From Phoenix dactylifera (lineage: Eukaryota > Streptophyta > Magnoliopsida > Arecales > Arecaceae), in NCBI RefSeq assembly GCF_009389715.1, contig NC_052409.1, forward strand, positions 2,334,001 to 2,398,000: a stretch of 64,000 nt of DNA, in the 5' to 3' direction. Position 1 is the first letter of the stretch. Each line of letters starts with the position of its first letter. Position numbers and translations under genes: made by a program. The notes below the pieces were generated by a model. The model did not search any database. It worked only from the letters and a program-made list of their open reading frames with translations, and was not told where the DNA came from. Shown here piece after piece: positions 25,530-43,205 of the stretch.

Positions 25530-27948
25530 GTATGTAATGGGTCATCGCATGTATGCTTTTTGTGGTGTCATGCCGATATAAAGGTGCATTGTACACCAGC
25601 AAGTTCGCATGGTTTAGGCTTCCAAGTTCTATTAAACTCATTTCATGAGACTTTTGAGGCCTGAGGACCAACTCCTTTCAGCATCAATTGCTACAGCTGG
25701 GCCACTAATTTGTAGAAATTAAGAAGAATATATATCCATAACACGTGAGAACTGGGACTCTTGTCAAGTTTACCTAACATGACCAACCATACTTGGCCTT
25801 CAAGGCTGGATTTCCACTACTTCCATCCATGAGAAAACTCCTAGTACTTAATTTCACTGCTGTAAGATTATCAAGGAAACCTCCCAGTCTATGGTTCCAG
25901 GAAAATCACAGCATATGGACTTGTGGATGGTCTCTATATGTGGAAGGAGCATTCCAGTTGACAGGTATCTTATTAAGTTCGTTCTAAAAAGGATAGCCCT
26001 AAGATAGAAGATGGAAAGAGCTGTACAGGTTAACAAATATACTTGTATCATGTACCAGCAGGAGTTTGAATGGTATTTGATCCCAAGGGACAAAGATTAC
26101 AATTGTGTTAGTATAGCTTGGAGTGCCGTCTTTCTTCATGAGCTTATCTCGAACCTGTTTCCAAGAATAGATTCTGTCTGAATGAAGGAAGCATTAGAAA
26201 AATAAAGACAAATTATAAAGACTACTGAATTCACTTTCATGGATCATATCCTCTTTTATCGACAATTTCTGACCAAATCCTTCATGAAGATTCAGAGTGA
26301 CAGATTAGTTATGAGACAAAAATTGTTACAGAATCGACCTTCTGTCATCATTGTGATATGTAGACAAATATAGCATTTACAGAACAAAGACTAGTTGTTC
26401 ACAGTAAGCATTGGCATTCACAGTGGACCAAGAAGAGCAGCATGCCGATCTAATCAGGCTCGATCTGCATAAGCTAACTGAAAATATAGAAAAAGAATCA
26501 AACCAACAGCAAGAGATAAATCAGATAACTGAACATAGAATTTGAGCCAAACCAACAGCAAGGGATAAAAGACTCAAGGAGAGTACTTTTCGGTTAAAAG
26601 TTCATGCATTTAGATAGCTTGCCCAAACTACTTCACAAGCATTGAAGAAAGAGAGATGAAAATATGCCAAAAAAGCTAAATATTTTAAGTCTAAAACTAC
26701 AATTAAACAATTAAAGTTTGGCAAAATATGTCCTGTTTTTATTTCACATAAGCTTCGAAGCTGAAATGCCTAAGGTATCAAGATTAAAGTTGTTCTCAAT
26801 AAGTATTTTGAATACACAGTAAACTTGACATGAAGTCTTTGTCAAGGTTCAAATGAGAAAATAGGCAATAATCTTAGCCATTGCAAGGAATCCTGAAAGC
26901 TCCAATCATTGGTCACCTCTCCTTTTTTTCATGCAGACCAGAGAAAGAAGCAGATGCAGATCAGCCTTACAGTATGATCTACAATAACTTCAGATGAGCT
27001 AATGGATCAGAGATGGCATCCAGGGCAACAAAACCAAAATGTTGGTCCTGGGAATTCCTTTGAAGCATGCAAATGAAACCGGACAATGTGTGGGACTTGT
27101 TTGAAGGCAATCGGGTAGCCTTGCCGGGGGCTAGTCAGGATGAGACTGAGCCTGATCATTGTCAGGGGTAGGGGATTAAGTTACTGCTAGGATTCGCAGT
27201 CATGAATTTGGTCCGAGCTAGAATGGTGGCAGACCAAGCCTTAAAATAAATGACTGATGGATCCCAATCTAAGAATTGGGTTAATGTTTGTCTAAACATT
27301 TGACCAAAAAAATTTAGTATTCATCTATAAGTTCACTTGCTGAGAAAATTAGGATTCGAGGTGAGTGCAAACCTGGTAGTACTCCAGCATGGGAGCACAG
27401 TATGAACTTTATACAAAATACCAACTCTTTTGTTGCTTCTTAACATAACTTTTTGTTATTGTTTCTATCTTGATGGATGGTGGTATTTGTTCTTTATTGC
27501 AGCACAAACAGTGAGATACATGGCTTCCAAGTGTCACTCTGGATCTGTTAGTTTATACTGAGCTTCGATCTCTTTTGAAGAAAATATCAATGCTGCATGC
27601 CTCAGTAACCTGTTACAGATATGAGATGTAAAAGAGGAGGACCTGACATTATCAGCCAAAATTATAAACAGCTAACTCACAACAGTCATTTGCAACTAAT
27701 TTTATCTTTATTTTAATTGATTTAAACCTGTGAAGATTTGTAACTTCTAGTATCATGGTTGTTTCGACAAACTATCATGAGGACATTTAAAGACTTCAAG
27801 TTGTTTGGGCTTGGGATCTTTAAAAAAGAATGCAAGGACAACATCTCCCATTGGTAGAGTTTGCAAAGATATCTATAAATAAATACTAGTGTTGGCAGAA
27901 CTGAAGAGATATTGCACAAATATCCAACATGACCAAATAATCTTCTCC
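25530..27948. other. Intergenic stretch with unassigned coding-like segments on the minus strand
   Basis: Most of the region is featureless. Between 26310 and 25780 on the minus strand are three coherent reading stretches: HEGFGQKLSIKEDMIHESEF, then YSWKQVRDKLMKKDGTPSY, and finally STRSFLMDGSSGNPALKAK ending at a stop. They are bordered by splice-like signals but one implied intron would be only about 48 nt. I do not recognise the protein. It may be a gene remnant or an unannotated short gene. A pair of AAACCAACAGCAAG repeats lies at about 26500 and 26552. Confidence 0.35.
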
Positions 27949-31849
<3,901 letters not shown>

Positions 31850-31905
31850 TGATTAGGAGATTGGATGTCAGCTGAAGCCGTGCCACCGTTCCCTCCGCGT
31901 ACTTC

Positions 31906-31912
31906 ATTTATA
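31906..31912 (-). promoter_or_regulatory. TATA box of MURE
   Basis: The minus strand reads TATAAAT about 57 bp before the MURE ATG, in the context GTCTATAAATGAAG. It would put the transcription start some 25 nt upstream of the start codon. The leader would be short but plausible. Confidence 0.5.
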
Positions 31913-32624
31913 GACAGAGAACGGAACTGGGTGGGACGCCCTGCGTCCAACGTTCGAAGCTTCTTTTTATTTCAGTGGGCCCGCAGAGGTAAGAGATCCA
32001 GATAACAGAACAGAGCTTAAATAAAAAAAATCGAGAGCCACCTCTTGGTTTGACATGAGGATTTGCCCTGTAATAATTTTAATTCCATCCCTTGATTTCT
32101 ATGACAACTTATTTTTGATCTATAATCCATTTGCAGCGTTGTATATAAGGAGGCATCAATGTGTCAAAATAAAACAGAACTTTGCATAAAAGATTGGTTG
32201 CTAAATTATAAGCAATCAATGGCTAAATATAAAACGGCAGCATAATAAATAGCTTGAATGCAGCACAAAATCTAATTCAGATTGTATCTTTTTATAAAAA
32301 AAATAATAATTATTTTTTTACGATATCAACCATAGATCATTTTTCGCAACACACTTCGAACTCTCTTTCATCTATCTATATAGATCTCTGCAAAGAGCAA
32401 GTTGCAAGATGATTCTTTTTTTCGCATCAAAGATGCAATCCGACCTTTATCTTGAGAGTTTATGTTGTTCGGGCTAAGATAACCATCATGTAGTAATATA
32501 ATAGAAAGTTCGGTGAAATGGCCATCGTCTTCTCTTTCACTGTCAAAGAAGTCCGGGCGTTCTTCCTTTCTCGTGATAGAAATTTCTTTTCCTCGATTAG
32601 AATAAAAATAGCAAGAAAATGTAG

Positions 32625-32652
32625 CACGTGTTGGAGTGCGACTTCACACGTG
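32625..32652. promoter_or_regulatory. Two G-box (CACGTG) motifs 22 bp apart
   Basis: CACGTG occurs at 32625-32630 (GCACGTGT) and again at 32647-32652 (ACACGTGTG). Both are good bZIP/bHLH and ABRE-like sites. They lie about 720-740 bp upstream of the MURE TATA box. Whether they act on MURE is inference; chance occurrence of one is likely, of a close pair less so. Confidence 0.35.
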
Positions 32653-34928
32653 TGGGCCAAGTGGGTGGTACCAGGAACCGGGCTGGGAGAGTATATACTC
32701 ACTCACCGGACACAAACTGATAAATGCTACGGCTAGTTCCCGTTTAGAGAACTAAGTTTACCACCTTGCTATTCCCTCACCATCCTATCACTTTGGGATG
32801 ACAACATTATAATTGAGCTGTGGTTGGCCAAGCTATGGCTGTTTGGTTCCTGGACATTATGTTGGGTTGGGAGAAAGTTAATAATGAGACATAATGAAGA
32901 AATTAGTTATCATAATAGAGGAAATAATTGTAAAATAAAAGAAAAGGGATGCATATAATTTTTGAACATGATAGATCACTATGATGAAATTATGATTGAG
33001 TTTGCACTATTCTTGGACTATGTCGAAACTGCTAGCATAATTTCATTTGTGCCTATACAAAGCATTAGTTTGAGGGGTCTCGAGCAATAGGTTATTGTAT
33101 TTCTGCATATAGCATGGTATCTTTACTTGATAATAATTGGTAATTTAGCATCTCTAATTCTCTGCTACTTGCCCCCACCATTTGACTAAAATAAATAAAT
33201 ATTTTTTTAAGAAAATCAATACTAGCTCGTGCTATATTCTATTCCAATCCATCTTCTTTCGAACGCTGATGTGATAGTGACAAAAATTCTTGAAGATGAA
33301 GCATTTGGACTCATACTGCTCTTATATCCTCTCTTCGATCATCTTTTTTTAAGCTGATCTAATGCCGGCTTGACCGTGCATGTATCTACTCTGTCATTAG
33401 ACTTGTCACCCTTTCTACTATCAAGCAAGTTTTCTAGTGCGCCTAGAGAGCCGATAATTGATCTGAGAATAGCTCAGGATATAGCCGTTCAGCTCGAGCC
33501 TATACAAGACATGTCTCCTCCTCGTTTGCAAGGAAAAGGTTCCTCGAACCTTCTCCTTGCTTCAAGGGCTGCACCACCCTGTGTCCTATTCTGAAAATTA
33601 GCTGATCACATGTAGAGAAAATAATTGCAAACAAGGAGAAAACAAATGTAAAATAATTGTGACAAATAATTGATACGCCTAACATCTATGTATGGTCCAA
33701 CTTGCACAGTGTACCCAATGGTTAGACGAGGGGTTGCTACCACCGCAGTTGATTTGATATGGTTCATTGTGGTGACAGTTCATTGTAGTCTTAGATGGCC
33801 CAAACATGACCAATCTCTATAGTTTATGGGTCTTTGGTAAGTGCATTTGCTGCATCTAGAATTAATATATAACAAAATACTTAAGGCTTGTTTGGCTATT
33901 TCTATATTGAAGCATGACCCTGTATCAACTAAACTCCACTCAACCCTGATCCTACTCAACCCTGATCCTATGAGGGAAAAAAAAAAGACCTCTCCTTTTT
34001 TTAAAGAAATTGTCGTTCCTACTCTCTTCTGTTGCCTGACTTTTAAAAATATTTGGCAGCAGTGATCTAAAGATTTGCAGATACCTTACTTATCCTGCAT
34101 CTTATAATGCTGAAAAAGTGACAAGCAAAGAAGGCGTCATCTAGTTTCCTTGCTATGGATGATCTGGAATGACAGAAATCCGAACCTTTTCCAGGCATTA
34201 GACAACAGCCTGCAAAGATCATTTGGATGGCAACCATGCCTTGTGAAGAATATATGGCTATTTGTCTCAATAGCAAACACAAATTTTCAAGCCTATATAA
34301 AGCTAATTTTGCTAGTTTTGTAAGAGAGAGCATAAATGCTAGAAGGGGATTCATCTATGGTTATATCTTGGCTTGCTCAGAGGAAATCAAGTTCCTACCA
34401 TCCATATCTGCTTGATCCTTGGAAGCTTATGGACATGATCAAATTCAAATGAAAAATGGTTCTTGAGATGTTGCCTCCATGAAAGTGACCAAATTCACCT
34501 TCCACAAATTTGCTTTTAGCGGCCTAAGTTATACGAACATTCACAGAACAAGCATTACTATATTCCGAGACAAATTACTAATTTCTCTCAAAATGCAAAA
34601 CCGATATTTCTGCATCAAACAATTTCTTTCTCATATATCTAAAAGTTTTATAGATTTTCTATTTTTTTATAATGTCTATTTTTTTTATTTTGCTGTCCAA
34701 GAATTTTCGCATTGTTTATATTTTCTTCAAGTTATTTTTCTTTCTTTTCCTCGAAATATCACAAAAGATATTTGGGGGGTGCAATGTGACTGCTCTATGT
34801 AATATAAGATGTTTTTTTGGTTCTCTGTATTTGGTTAGATTTATCTATTAGAAAATTTTGTTAGCATAGTCAAAAGCATACCCCTTTTTTTTGTGAGAAA
34901 AAGGTACTCCTACAATCTATATAAATGA

Positions 34929-35046
34929 GTTGAAAAGTAAAATTGATTATTAGGTTACTTCATTTATGTTTCAAGTAAAATCAAAAGTTGAAAAGTAAAA
35001 TTGATTATTAGGTTACTTCATTTTTTGTTTCAAGTAAAATCAAAAA
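34929..35046. repeat. 58-bp tandem duplication
   Basis: Two copies (34929-34986 and 34987-35046) differ only by a few bases in a T-run. Both contain GTTGAAAAGTAAAATTGATT and end AGTAAAATCAAAA. The near identity implies a recent slippage or tandem event. Confidence 0.9.
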
Positions 35047-36009
35047 AAAATAAACAATATTAAATCCTACTAGTAGGATTTATATTGATATCATGCTGAG
35101 GCCAAATATTGGTTCACTCTCTTTTGGTGCTATCAAGATCAAGTCTAAAATGTTGTATTACTAATGAAGCCAAAAAAAAAAAGCACAGCTACATTCATTC
35201 AATCAATAAACAAGTACTCGAGGTATTGGTGATAATTTAAGCAGCACATAGCATTTAGAAAATGCAAGGCTTCTTATAGAAAGCCAGTTACCAGATTGAT
35301 TTAGGTAGAATAATCAATACGATGATATGTACTAATATTGTAAAAATTTCAAGCTGTATTGCTACTTCTCAATAAATTTTGTCTTTTTAGATTCAATATA
35401 AATAGTTCGCTTAAGTTTGGCTCATACGTTCTTATTCAGAAAGGTAACTCCAAAACATAATTTTTTGATCATTTTCATCCTCTCTCAGACGTGCATTTAC
35501 ACACGAAGGAGTATTTGTTTACAACTCTTAATGTCAGTTTCGGTCCAAAAGAGTTTGTGAATTGCGAGGGAGCAAGACCCCGGAAGTTTTCAAATGGCAG
35601 GAGTATGGCATTGAGAAAAGTTCCATCGCCTGTGAGTTACTCGGAACCGGCTAGAGATAGAAAAGACTTGATCCATTGAGAGCAGAAAAGTATTTTAAGA
35701 TTAAAAAGTTCTCATATAACACATTGGCACGGTTTTAAAAATTCTGAAAGACTGTTTAATGTTCTTTTTGTCCTGAATTGACATACAATGCACATCCAAA
35801 TAACTTAAAATCCTGAAAGTTCTTTTACAGTCAAAAGCAAATAGACTAAGCTACCAAAGTCCACCTACGCAGAAAAATTTGGTCCCAGCATTTAGTTTGC
35901 TCGAGGATTAACAGAGAAGTCAGACAGGACGTACATCTTAAAGAATCGCAGCACGAGCACCGATGGTAAACATCCATATATCATCACAAATTGGCGGTCT
36001 CGGTATTTC

Positions 36010-39000
36010 TTATTCATCTGTAACGCATCCTCTTGAAGCAGGTTGCACATTCTTGATGTACTGAAAGGGATAGGAAAGATTCTTCTTCAGAAATGAAGGA
36101 AAAGATAGGGAAGAGAAAAAAGAAAAAATGTTTATTACTCAGTACCAGAAATTCAATTAAGCATACCTTGTACAGCACTCCTCGGGTGGATTTGTAAGCT
36201 GGTGGACTCCATTTTTTCCTCCTCTCAGCCAACTGTTCCTCGGTCAATTCAACATCCATTCTTCTCTTTACAACATCAATGGTGATTATATCTCCATTTT
36301 GAATTAGGCCGATTGGGCCACCTTCCTGGAATGGTAGTTTTAATATTAGAACATATATGACAGATATTGTGCTGTAAAAGAGACTTCATGATGGGAAAAA
36401 AAGGTAGGTAATCCTACGAAGTGAAACTAATCCTTGATATGGATAATGATTTTTTTCCCCTGCAACAAAGGACTCACTCTGCTCCAAAACAACTAACATT
36501 GCCAGTCAAACAAATTATGTCTAGAGGAAATCAATCAGTCATCCTGTTTCGGGAAGTTTAAACTTCGAACTTTGACACCAGCGCCTTCACAGATCCTTGT
36601 TCTAACAAAAAGAAAGAAATAAAAGAACTCCTTGAGAAGCACGGTGATTATCATTAGAGAGTGCACGACTCAAATTCCATGATTATTAAGCTCTTCTTTC
36701 TGTACCAGATGATGTTATATATTCTTGTCGGACTAATGTCCCTTCTGTATGGCTTGTGGATTTATTACAAAATCATTGGGCCAAGATCATAAGCTAAAAG
36801 ATGAAAAATAATGATGAAAAAAATTGACATCTTGCAGATAATGTCAAATAATGGCTGGCTTTCCAGCAATCTTTGGGTCACCTCTCCTAACTTTGGGATG
36901 CCACTGTGATGATCAGAAACTTTTCTAACATAGATGCCCTGTAGGTCAAATCCTCCCATTGCTGAGGAGATGCCAGCATGAAAATGTAAAGAGCTATCTT
37001 CCATTATTAAGTTCCATTGTTCATTAAAGGAGCTCTGGAACTGCTCCTTTCCTATGTAGGGCCTCTTTCAACTGGTAACTTTCCCTCATTCTGTGCTGAT
37101 TCTACATAATATAGCTCCCTAGCTATAATTTGCTTCTCATTTCTGCTAGTGCTTTTCCTACCAATATAAAATTTCACAATTTTTTGAAGTTGAAACAAAT
37201 TGACAAGTCTAAATAACGATATCATTTGTCTTCAAAAGCTCTTCCTATATTGGTACACCCAATACCCCATCACATACGTTCTACTATTTTGTATCATTTT
37301 CAGCAAGCATTGACTCAAAGGAAAGAAAAATAGAAATATGAGATGGGTGGAAGACAAATCAAGGAAGCTTTTAAGTACCTGTGCTTCAGGGCATATATGG
37401 CCAACAACATAACCATGTGACCCCCCAGAAAACCTACCATCCGTAAGCAAGGCACATTCCTACAGAATTTAACAAATTATATTAACAAAAACAGGGGAAA
37501 ATGGAATCAAAAGTTTCTAGCTAAACCAAAGCATCTAAACAAAACAAGGAGTTTTAGTTATGTGATTTAGAGAACTACTTGCAATCGGTTCCTCGAGTAT
37601 TTATTAAACAAAATTAAAAGGAAAAATAAAAAAAATATCATAAAAATACATGACTTTGTTTGCTTTTTTTTGGTGGTGAAAAATATATGAGCAGTAATTA
37701 GCAGACAATCAATCCCAGCTTTAAAGAAAGGTACATCTGCTAGTAATGGCCATATCAGATAGAGAATCTGTAAACCCAACTACAACGCATTGTATACTAA
37801 AGAGCAACTAATTTCACATTACTATTGAGAAATTATCGATATGTTAATAAACTAGCATACATGCAAGAAAATATCACCCATGAACTTACCATTCAGAACT
37901 GGCTTTAGCATGTGGCCTGGGGTATCTTAAGCAAATCATGAAGATGTTTCAGTTATGACAGTCTGGTAGCTCCAGCTTGTCATTCTTCTTTCCAGATTCT
38001 TCGGTTGCATTTGGTTCGGGATAAGAAAAATCGGGATACGAAAAGTTATGCCTATTGGAATAGTTGCCCCAAGTTATTCCCATTCTTGTGTAGGTACGAT
38101 TTTGGGAATAACTTTTGGTCGAGTTTTTTTTGCCAAAAGAGAAAAAAGGGCAGGGGGTTTAGGCATAAATGATGGCCTTATCCTAGGAAACACTTATGAC
38201 AACTTTTCCCTACAATAGTATGCCTGGCGTAAGCAAATTTTGACCAGCATAACTATTCCTTATGCCTGTTTTTTAATGGCTGCTTGGCAGGCATAAGGCT
38301 CATCCCAACACTTACAACTCAACCACAAATTGTCATCTAAGTCAACAAGAAGATACCTTTCCAAGACCAGCACCCATTATTGCGCTTGTTGGTGTTAGCA
38401 TTTCAGGCATGCCTGGTCCACCCTTCGGTCCCTCTCCTCTGATAACGACGACCTTGCGCTGCAAACATAGTATGTAAGGTCATTGTGCATTGATCCCTCC
38501 TGTCAGCTTTTTTAACAATGTTTGTAAGTCACAATACAATGAGCAATGTTTTTTTTTTTTTTTGAGTGCCGATACAATGAGCAATGTTAGTATACAGCTT
38601 TGCAAATTAGGGGAAAGAAAAAAAGGAACAGAAAAAAAAAAAAGAAAGAGCTTCCCAGAATATCAAAAAGAAATTACCATGTGCAAAAATAAAATATTAG
38701 TATATTACAAATAATGTATAGTTACTGTGTCAAAAATCATCTATAAATATACATGTAACAAGAAAAAATTGTGTTCTTGTCTGTGTAATAGAGATAACAT
38801 TCTAATGGCAAAGGAAGCAACATGTGTCATTCAACTAAGCAAAGGACACACAATGAAAGACAAAAATATACCAATGAAAAGGGACTTATCTCCAGAAGCT
38901 ACAGTATTATTTATTAACTGAAAAGCAATGGGAGAGTTCAAATTTCACGATTATCAAACAAATGAGTAACGCAACAATCGTCATAGCAAGCTGAATGCTC

Positions 39001-42000
39001 TTCCCTCTCTAATGCCAACTTCTTTCAAATGACAGGAGTGAAAAATGAAAAAACAGGAAGAAATTATTGAAGAAAAGAAACATGAGTGAATAATAAAGGT
39101 TGTATGAGAATACATTACCTTAAAGCTCACAGGATTTTCTGAAATTGCCGCAATCATAGACTCCTCACCATCAAAAACAAGTGCAGGACCTGGCGAGCAA
39201 TCTCCATGAATAATACTGTGGCATTGTATAACTATTGCTAAGTTGAAAAATTATAAACTTTAAAAGATAACGGGAAAAACAATCAGTACTAAATGCAATA
39301 CCAGAGAAAAATAACCCTTCTTTGCCTGTTATTTTTGCTACAGAACCCTCTGGAGCAAGATTCCCATAAAGTATCTGAATGTGTCCTGTTGATTTGATGG
39401 GGTTCTCGAGTGGTCGTATTATTTGCTGAAAAGGCATGAAAAGGCATTTTTGTTAATGGGCAGAAAATAAAACTTAATTAATAAAAATCTACCATCTTAC
39501 CTGTCCTTCAGTTAAAGCAGGAAAATGTTTGGCATTTTCTGCAAGAGTTTTCCCTGTGACTGTAATGAAAGTATATATGTTAGCAGCAAAGCAAGAAAAA
39601 CTTAATCAACTAGATAGGTTACCTCACATACCAGTCATACAGTCTCCATCCAAAAGCTCATTCTCCAAAAGATAGCGAATCACTGCAGGCGTTCCTCCAA
39701 TCTGTAACCATGATTGTCAAATGGTTCACGGAAATGGCACGCTTCTAAATAACGGAAAATAACAAGGCATCATAATTAATAACTATTCATAACAAAGTTT
39801 GAACAAGGACACATAATGCATACCTTGTGCAAGTCTTCCATGACATATTTACCACTGGGCTTGAGATCCGCAAGGAAAGGGACCTTGTCACTAACCTTCT
39901 GAAAATCATCAAGAGTCAGTCGCAAACCTACAGACCTGAAAGGAGAAAAAATCATTAATTATTTAAAAAAATGACGACCAGCTCTATTCCACATGGAAAG
40001 TAACCAGTGCACCCACCTAGATATAGCAATCAAATGCAGCACAGCATTAGTAGACCCACCTAGTGCCATAACAATGACCATGGCATTTCGTAATGATTTC
40101 TCAGTGATAATGTCTCGAGGCTTCAAATCCATTTTTAACAATTCCAAGAGATACTTCCCAGCTAAGCGGCACTCATCTAACTTTAATGGGTCTTCAGCCG
40201 GGGTTGAAGAGCTGTCTCAAATGCATGAAACAAATAAAAACAAATTCCGGAAGATGAAAATGAAGGAAAAAAAAACCCTAAAAGCACTTAGCAGAAGTCC
40301 CAAACTATGCAAATTCAGAATGTTATGATGATAAAATATTAAATTCTACCTCCTATGCATTTAAAGCATGCTTTGATGTTGAGCCTATGATTTGTACCTG
40401 TAAGGAAGTGACATGCCCATTGTTTCAATAGCAGATGCCATGGTGTTTGCAGTATACATGCCACCACAAGCCCCTGCTCCAGGACAAGAATTGCGCACCA
40501 CATTCATTCTTTGATCATCACTGATTGACCCGCTTACAAATTCTCCGTAACACTTGAAAGCATACCAACAGAATGATGAAAGGTTATCAGACATGCTTCA
40601 GTTTAAAGATTCATATATAAAAATACAGAACAAGTTATTATCATTAAGTCCCCTAAAGCAGGAGTACATGTTTTCAACTGAATTGATCTTTCTATGAAAG
40701 ACAAGAAGTGACTTAAGCAAAGAGTTAAAATATGTTGAAGAAAGATTTAAAACAATATAAGAAGCTAAACCCTCCAATAACAATTTTCTGAAATAACAAA
40801 TTGAATATGTACCTGAAATGCAGATATTATATCATAAGAATGGCCCTGGAAGTGACCAGGCTGCACAAAATGGAACACAATTAGTACATTTCAAAAAAAA
40901 AGCCAATTATACATGAAGGAAGAACTGAAAGAGCAGCAGATAGACTAAGATTTCCATGCACCAGAACTTAAAAGGAATCTAAACACCTAATCGAATTATA
41001 TTAGCAATAACGTATGATATTTCATTATAAAATGCAGAGTAAATCCCAGGCACTGGGTTGTAAAATACTTTAGTTTTATCATTTATGAGAGATATTTCAC
41101 TTACCATGACTAATTGAAAAGGGGAAAGAATCAATTTTCTTCATAAAATATGTTGATTTTTGTGTATCTGGGGCCCTCTTCTCCAGTTTAAACCATTTCC
41201 TCGCACCAAACAGCAATTTATTGTGCTTGTGAAATGAATTCCTAATTATGCTATTGAATACTCAGCTATGAATGACACAGTCCACCGGGCATGATGCATG
41301 TTCAGGCCACTATTTCGAACAATTGGTATTTCCACAAATGCAAGTTAAATGATATTGAAAAGATCAAAGGTAAATGTTTTCCAAAGAGTAGAACGAATTC
41401 TGGACTTCTGTAGGATCTCTTCAAACAAAAATCAAGGTCAAGTAATTTGTAGGATCTCTTCAAACAAAAATCAAGGTCAAGTAATTTGAAAGGCAAAATA
41501 CCTCTACATCTTCAAGATGGAAAGTTGTGGAACTAGATTGGCTATAGAACTGGAAGAAAAATGATTTGCTAATATGATGATGATATAGAATAAAGATAGT
41601 TGACAACTACAAGCATATATATATATAAGCTAGGGTTGGCTTCCATTAGAAAGCAACTCTACTTTGATCCACTTAAAGTAACATAGAATAAAAGAAAATC
41701 AAGAGGATAGTTCATAGATTAGATAAAAAAGCTTGAGTTTTGCCTTCAAGAATGCTTGTTAGGATGACTGGATGGAGTCAAAAAACTGAGAAGAAGTGCC
41801 TGTTGGTAAAGGGGTAAACACAACATTGAAAATGAGCAAAAAAAAATCATTAGGAACTTAACCAAACTGAAGCTATATTACCTTAATGGTTCCACCATAG
41901 ACCATTATACTCGGTCGATTAAGCCGTCCCATTGCCATAATTGTACCTGGCATCTGTAAAGAAACAGGGTGACAGAAAGAATAAGCAGATAATTAAAAAC

Positions 42001-43205
42001 TCGCAGTTAGTTGCATCAGTGATTCAAGCTAAAGCATTAAAAAATGAAAAGAGATGAACTTGAACAGCACTGAATTCCTTCAAGATTCAAATCACTCGTT
42101 ATTATTGAATCAATAAAAGGTACAAAAGACATCTTTCAAAACCACAGAGCAAACTAAAATACCCAAGAAAATAAAATGAATCCAGACATCTCTGCATCCA
42201 TTCTTTTCCGGTCATTAATCCAAGGAAAACAGAAATATCTTTCCATCACATTACAGACTCTTGAAACTGCCAAGAAAGGAGGGGTGGAGGGATGAATTTA
42301 AATAGCTCCAACGCATCCTCGCTCATGATTTTCGGTTCTTTCATGATCACCGATCCAGGGGGATTATCCTTCCATCCGCATAAGAGATAAAACTAATCAA
42401 AAATTGAAATTACATTCAAAAAGCAGCACATACACACGATTTTCAATTCTTCGATGACCACTAATCAAGCAAAAGAAAAAAAAAAGGAGAAGTCCTTGCA
42501 TCCGCATTACAAAATAAAACGCCCAAGAAGAACAAACACATTAATGTCAAGTACACAAGCATAGGTCATCACGGAAAAACAAGAAAACAATAGAAGCAGA
42601 TGAAGGAGAGCTAGCGAGACAGAGAAAGAGGGAAAGCTCACATTTTTGTCACACCCAGGGATAGAAATGTTGGCATCGTACCACTGGCCGCCCATGACGG
42701 TCTCAATACTATCGGCGATGAGATCCCTCGACTGCAGGCTATAGCACATGCCTCGCGTGCCCATGGAGATAGCATCACTAACCCCAATGGTATTGAAGCG
42801 GAACCCCACCATGCCGGCCTCGCGGACGCCCTCCCGGACAGCCTCGGCGAGCCGGAGGAGGTGCATGTTGCACGTGTTACCCTCGTACCACACTGACGAG
42901 ATCCCCACCTGGGGCTTCTTCATGTCGTCGTCGGAGAGGCCGACGCCGTATAGGACGGCCTGCGATCCGCCCTGGGACTTGGGCTCCGTGATTCGGGAGC
43001 TGTACTTGTTGAGCTTGTAGGGGGCGGGAGGGACCGTAGGCGGCGGAGGTGGAGGGCTCTCGACGACCTGGCCATGCTCGGCCGAGGAGGAGGCGCGGAG
43101 GGGAAAGATGGGAGGCCGGAGGTGTAGAAGGCGGCGGGGGCTCGGGGTTTCGATGGGACAAGGGGAGAGGTTGAGGAAGGGTGAGGAGATAGCGAGCGAT
43201 TGCAT
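36010..43205 (-). CDS. DHAD: Dihydroxy-acid dehydratase, chloroplast
   Basis: Fourteen in-phase exons: 43205-42642, 41953-41882, 40860-40813, 40552-40398, 40211-40017, 39935-39824, 39701-39632, 39559-39501, 39425-39302, 39189-39119, 38458-38357, 37459-37379, 36325-36167 and 36060-36010. They encode 620 residues, the usual plant length. The enzyme dehydrates 2,3-dihydroxy-isovalerate and its methylvalerate homologue, the third common step of valine, isoleucine and leucine synthesis, in plastids. Residues 1-38 look like a transit peptide ([18 protein letters not shown]). The conserved cysteines in NTCNMHL (112), PGCDKN (185) and [17 protein letters not shown] (257) are the expected iron-sulphur ligands. 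[20 protein letters not shown] marks the C-terminal domain. The protein ends GCVTDE. The ATG has a strong context (CCGCCACCATGC) and no TATA box is evident. Confidence 0.97.
38003..38324. mobile_element. Possible MITE in intron 11 of DHAD
   Basis: The left end GGTTGCATTTGGTTCGGGAT and the reverse complement of the right end (GGTTGAGTTGTAAGTGTTGG) are similar but not equal. Inside are hairpins: AAGTTATTCCCA/TGGGAATAACTT and CTTATGCCTG/CAGGCATAAG. The GGATAAG/GGAATAGTTATGC words in inverted orientation resemble plant MITEs, perhaps hAT or PIF/Harbinger type. No convincing target duplication was found, so the boundaries are provisional. Confidence 0.4.
41410..41487. repeat. 39-bp exact tandem duplication in DHAD intron 2
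   Basis: Positions 41410-41448 and 41449-41487 are identical (each begins GTAGGATCTCTTCAAAC). Exact identity suggests a recent event. It lies well inside the intron and should not affect splicing. Confidence 0.95.

Larger units (their letters stand above)
31913..36009. other. Intergenic stretch between MURE and DHAD
   Basis: No convincing gene lies here. It holds two G-boxes (32625-32652), a 16-bp tandem word (ACTCAACCCTGATCCT) at about 33935-33970, a 58-bp tandem duplication at 34929-35046, and T-rich tracts. An inverted pair of AAGGAAAAGGTTC and GAACCTTCTCCTT occurs at 33532-33562. The small frames in the region show no known motifs. Confidence 0.5.

Noticed and set aside
32460-32736. Possible small gene around the G-box pair with a TATATAC word at about 32690
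   Set aside because: The frames on both strands lack motifs and splice sites, so only the binding sites were kept.
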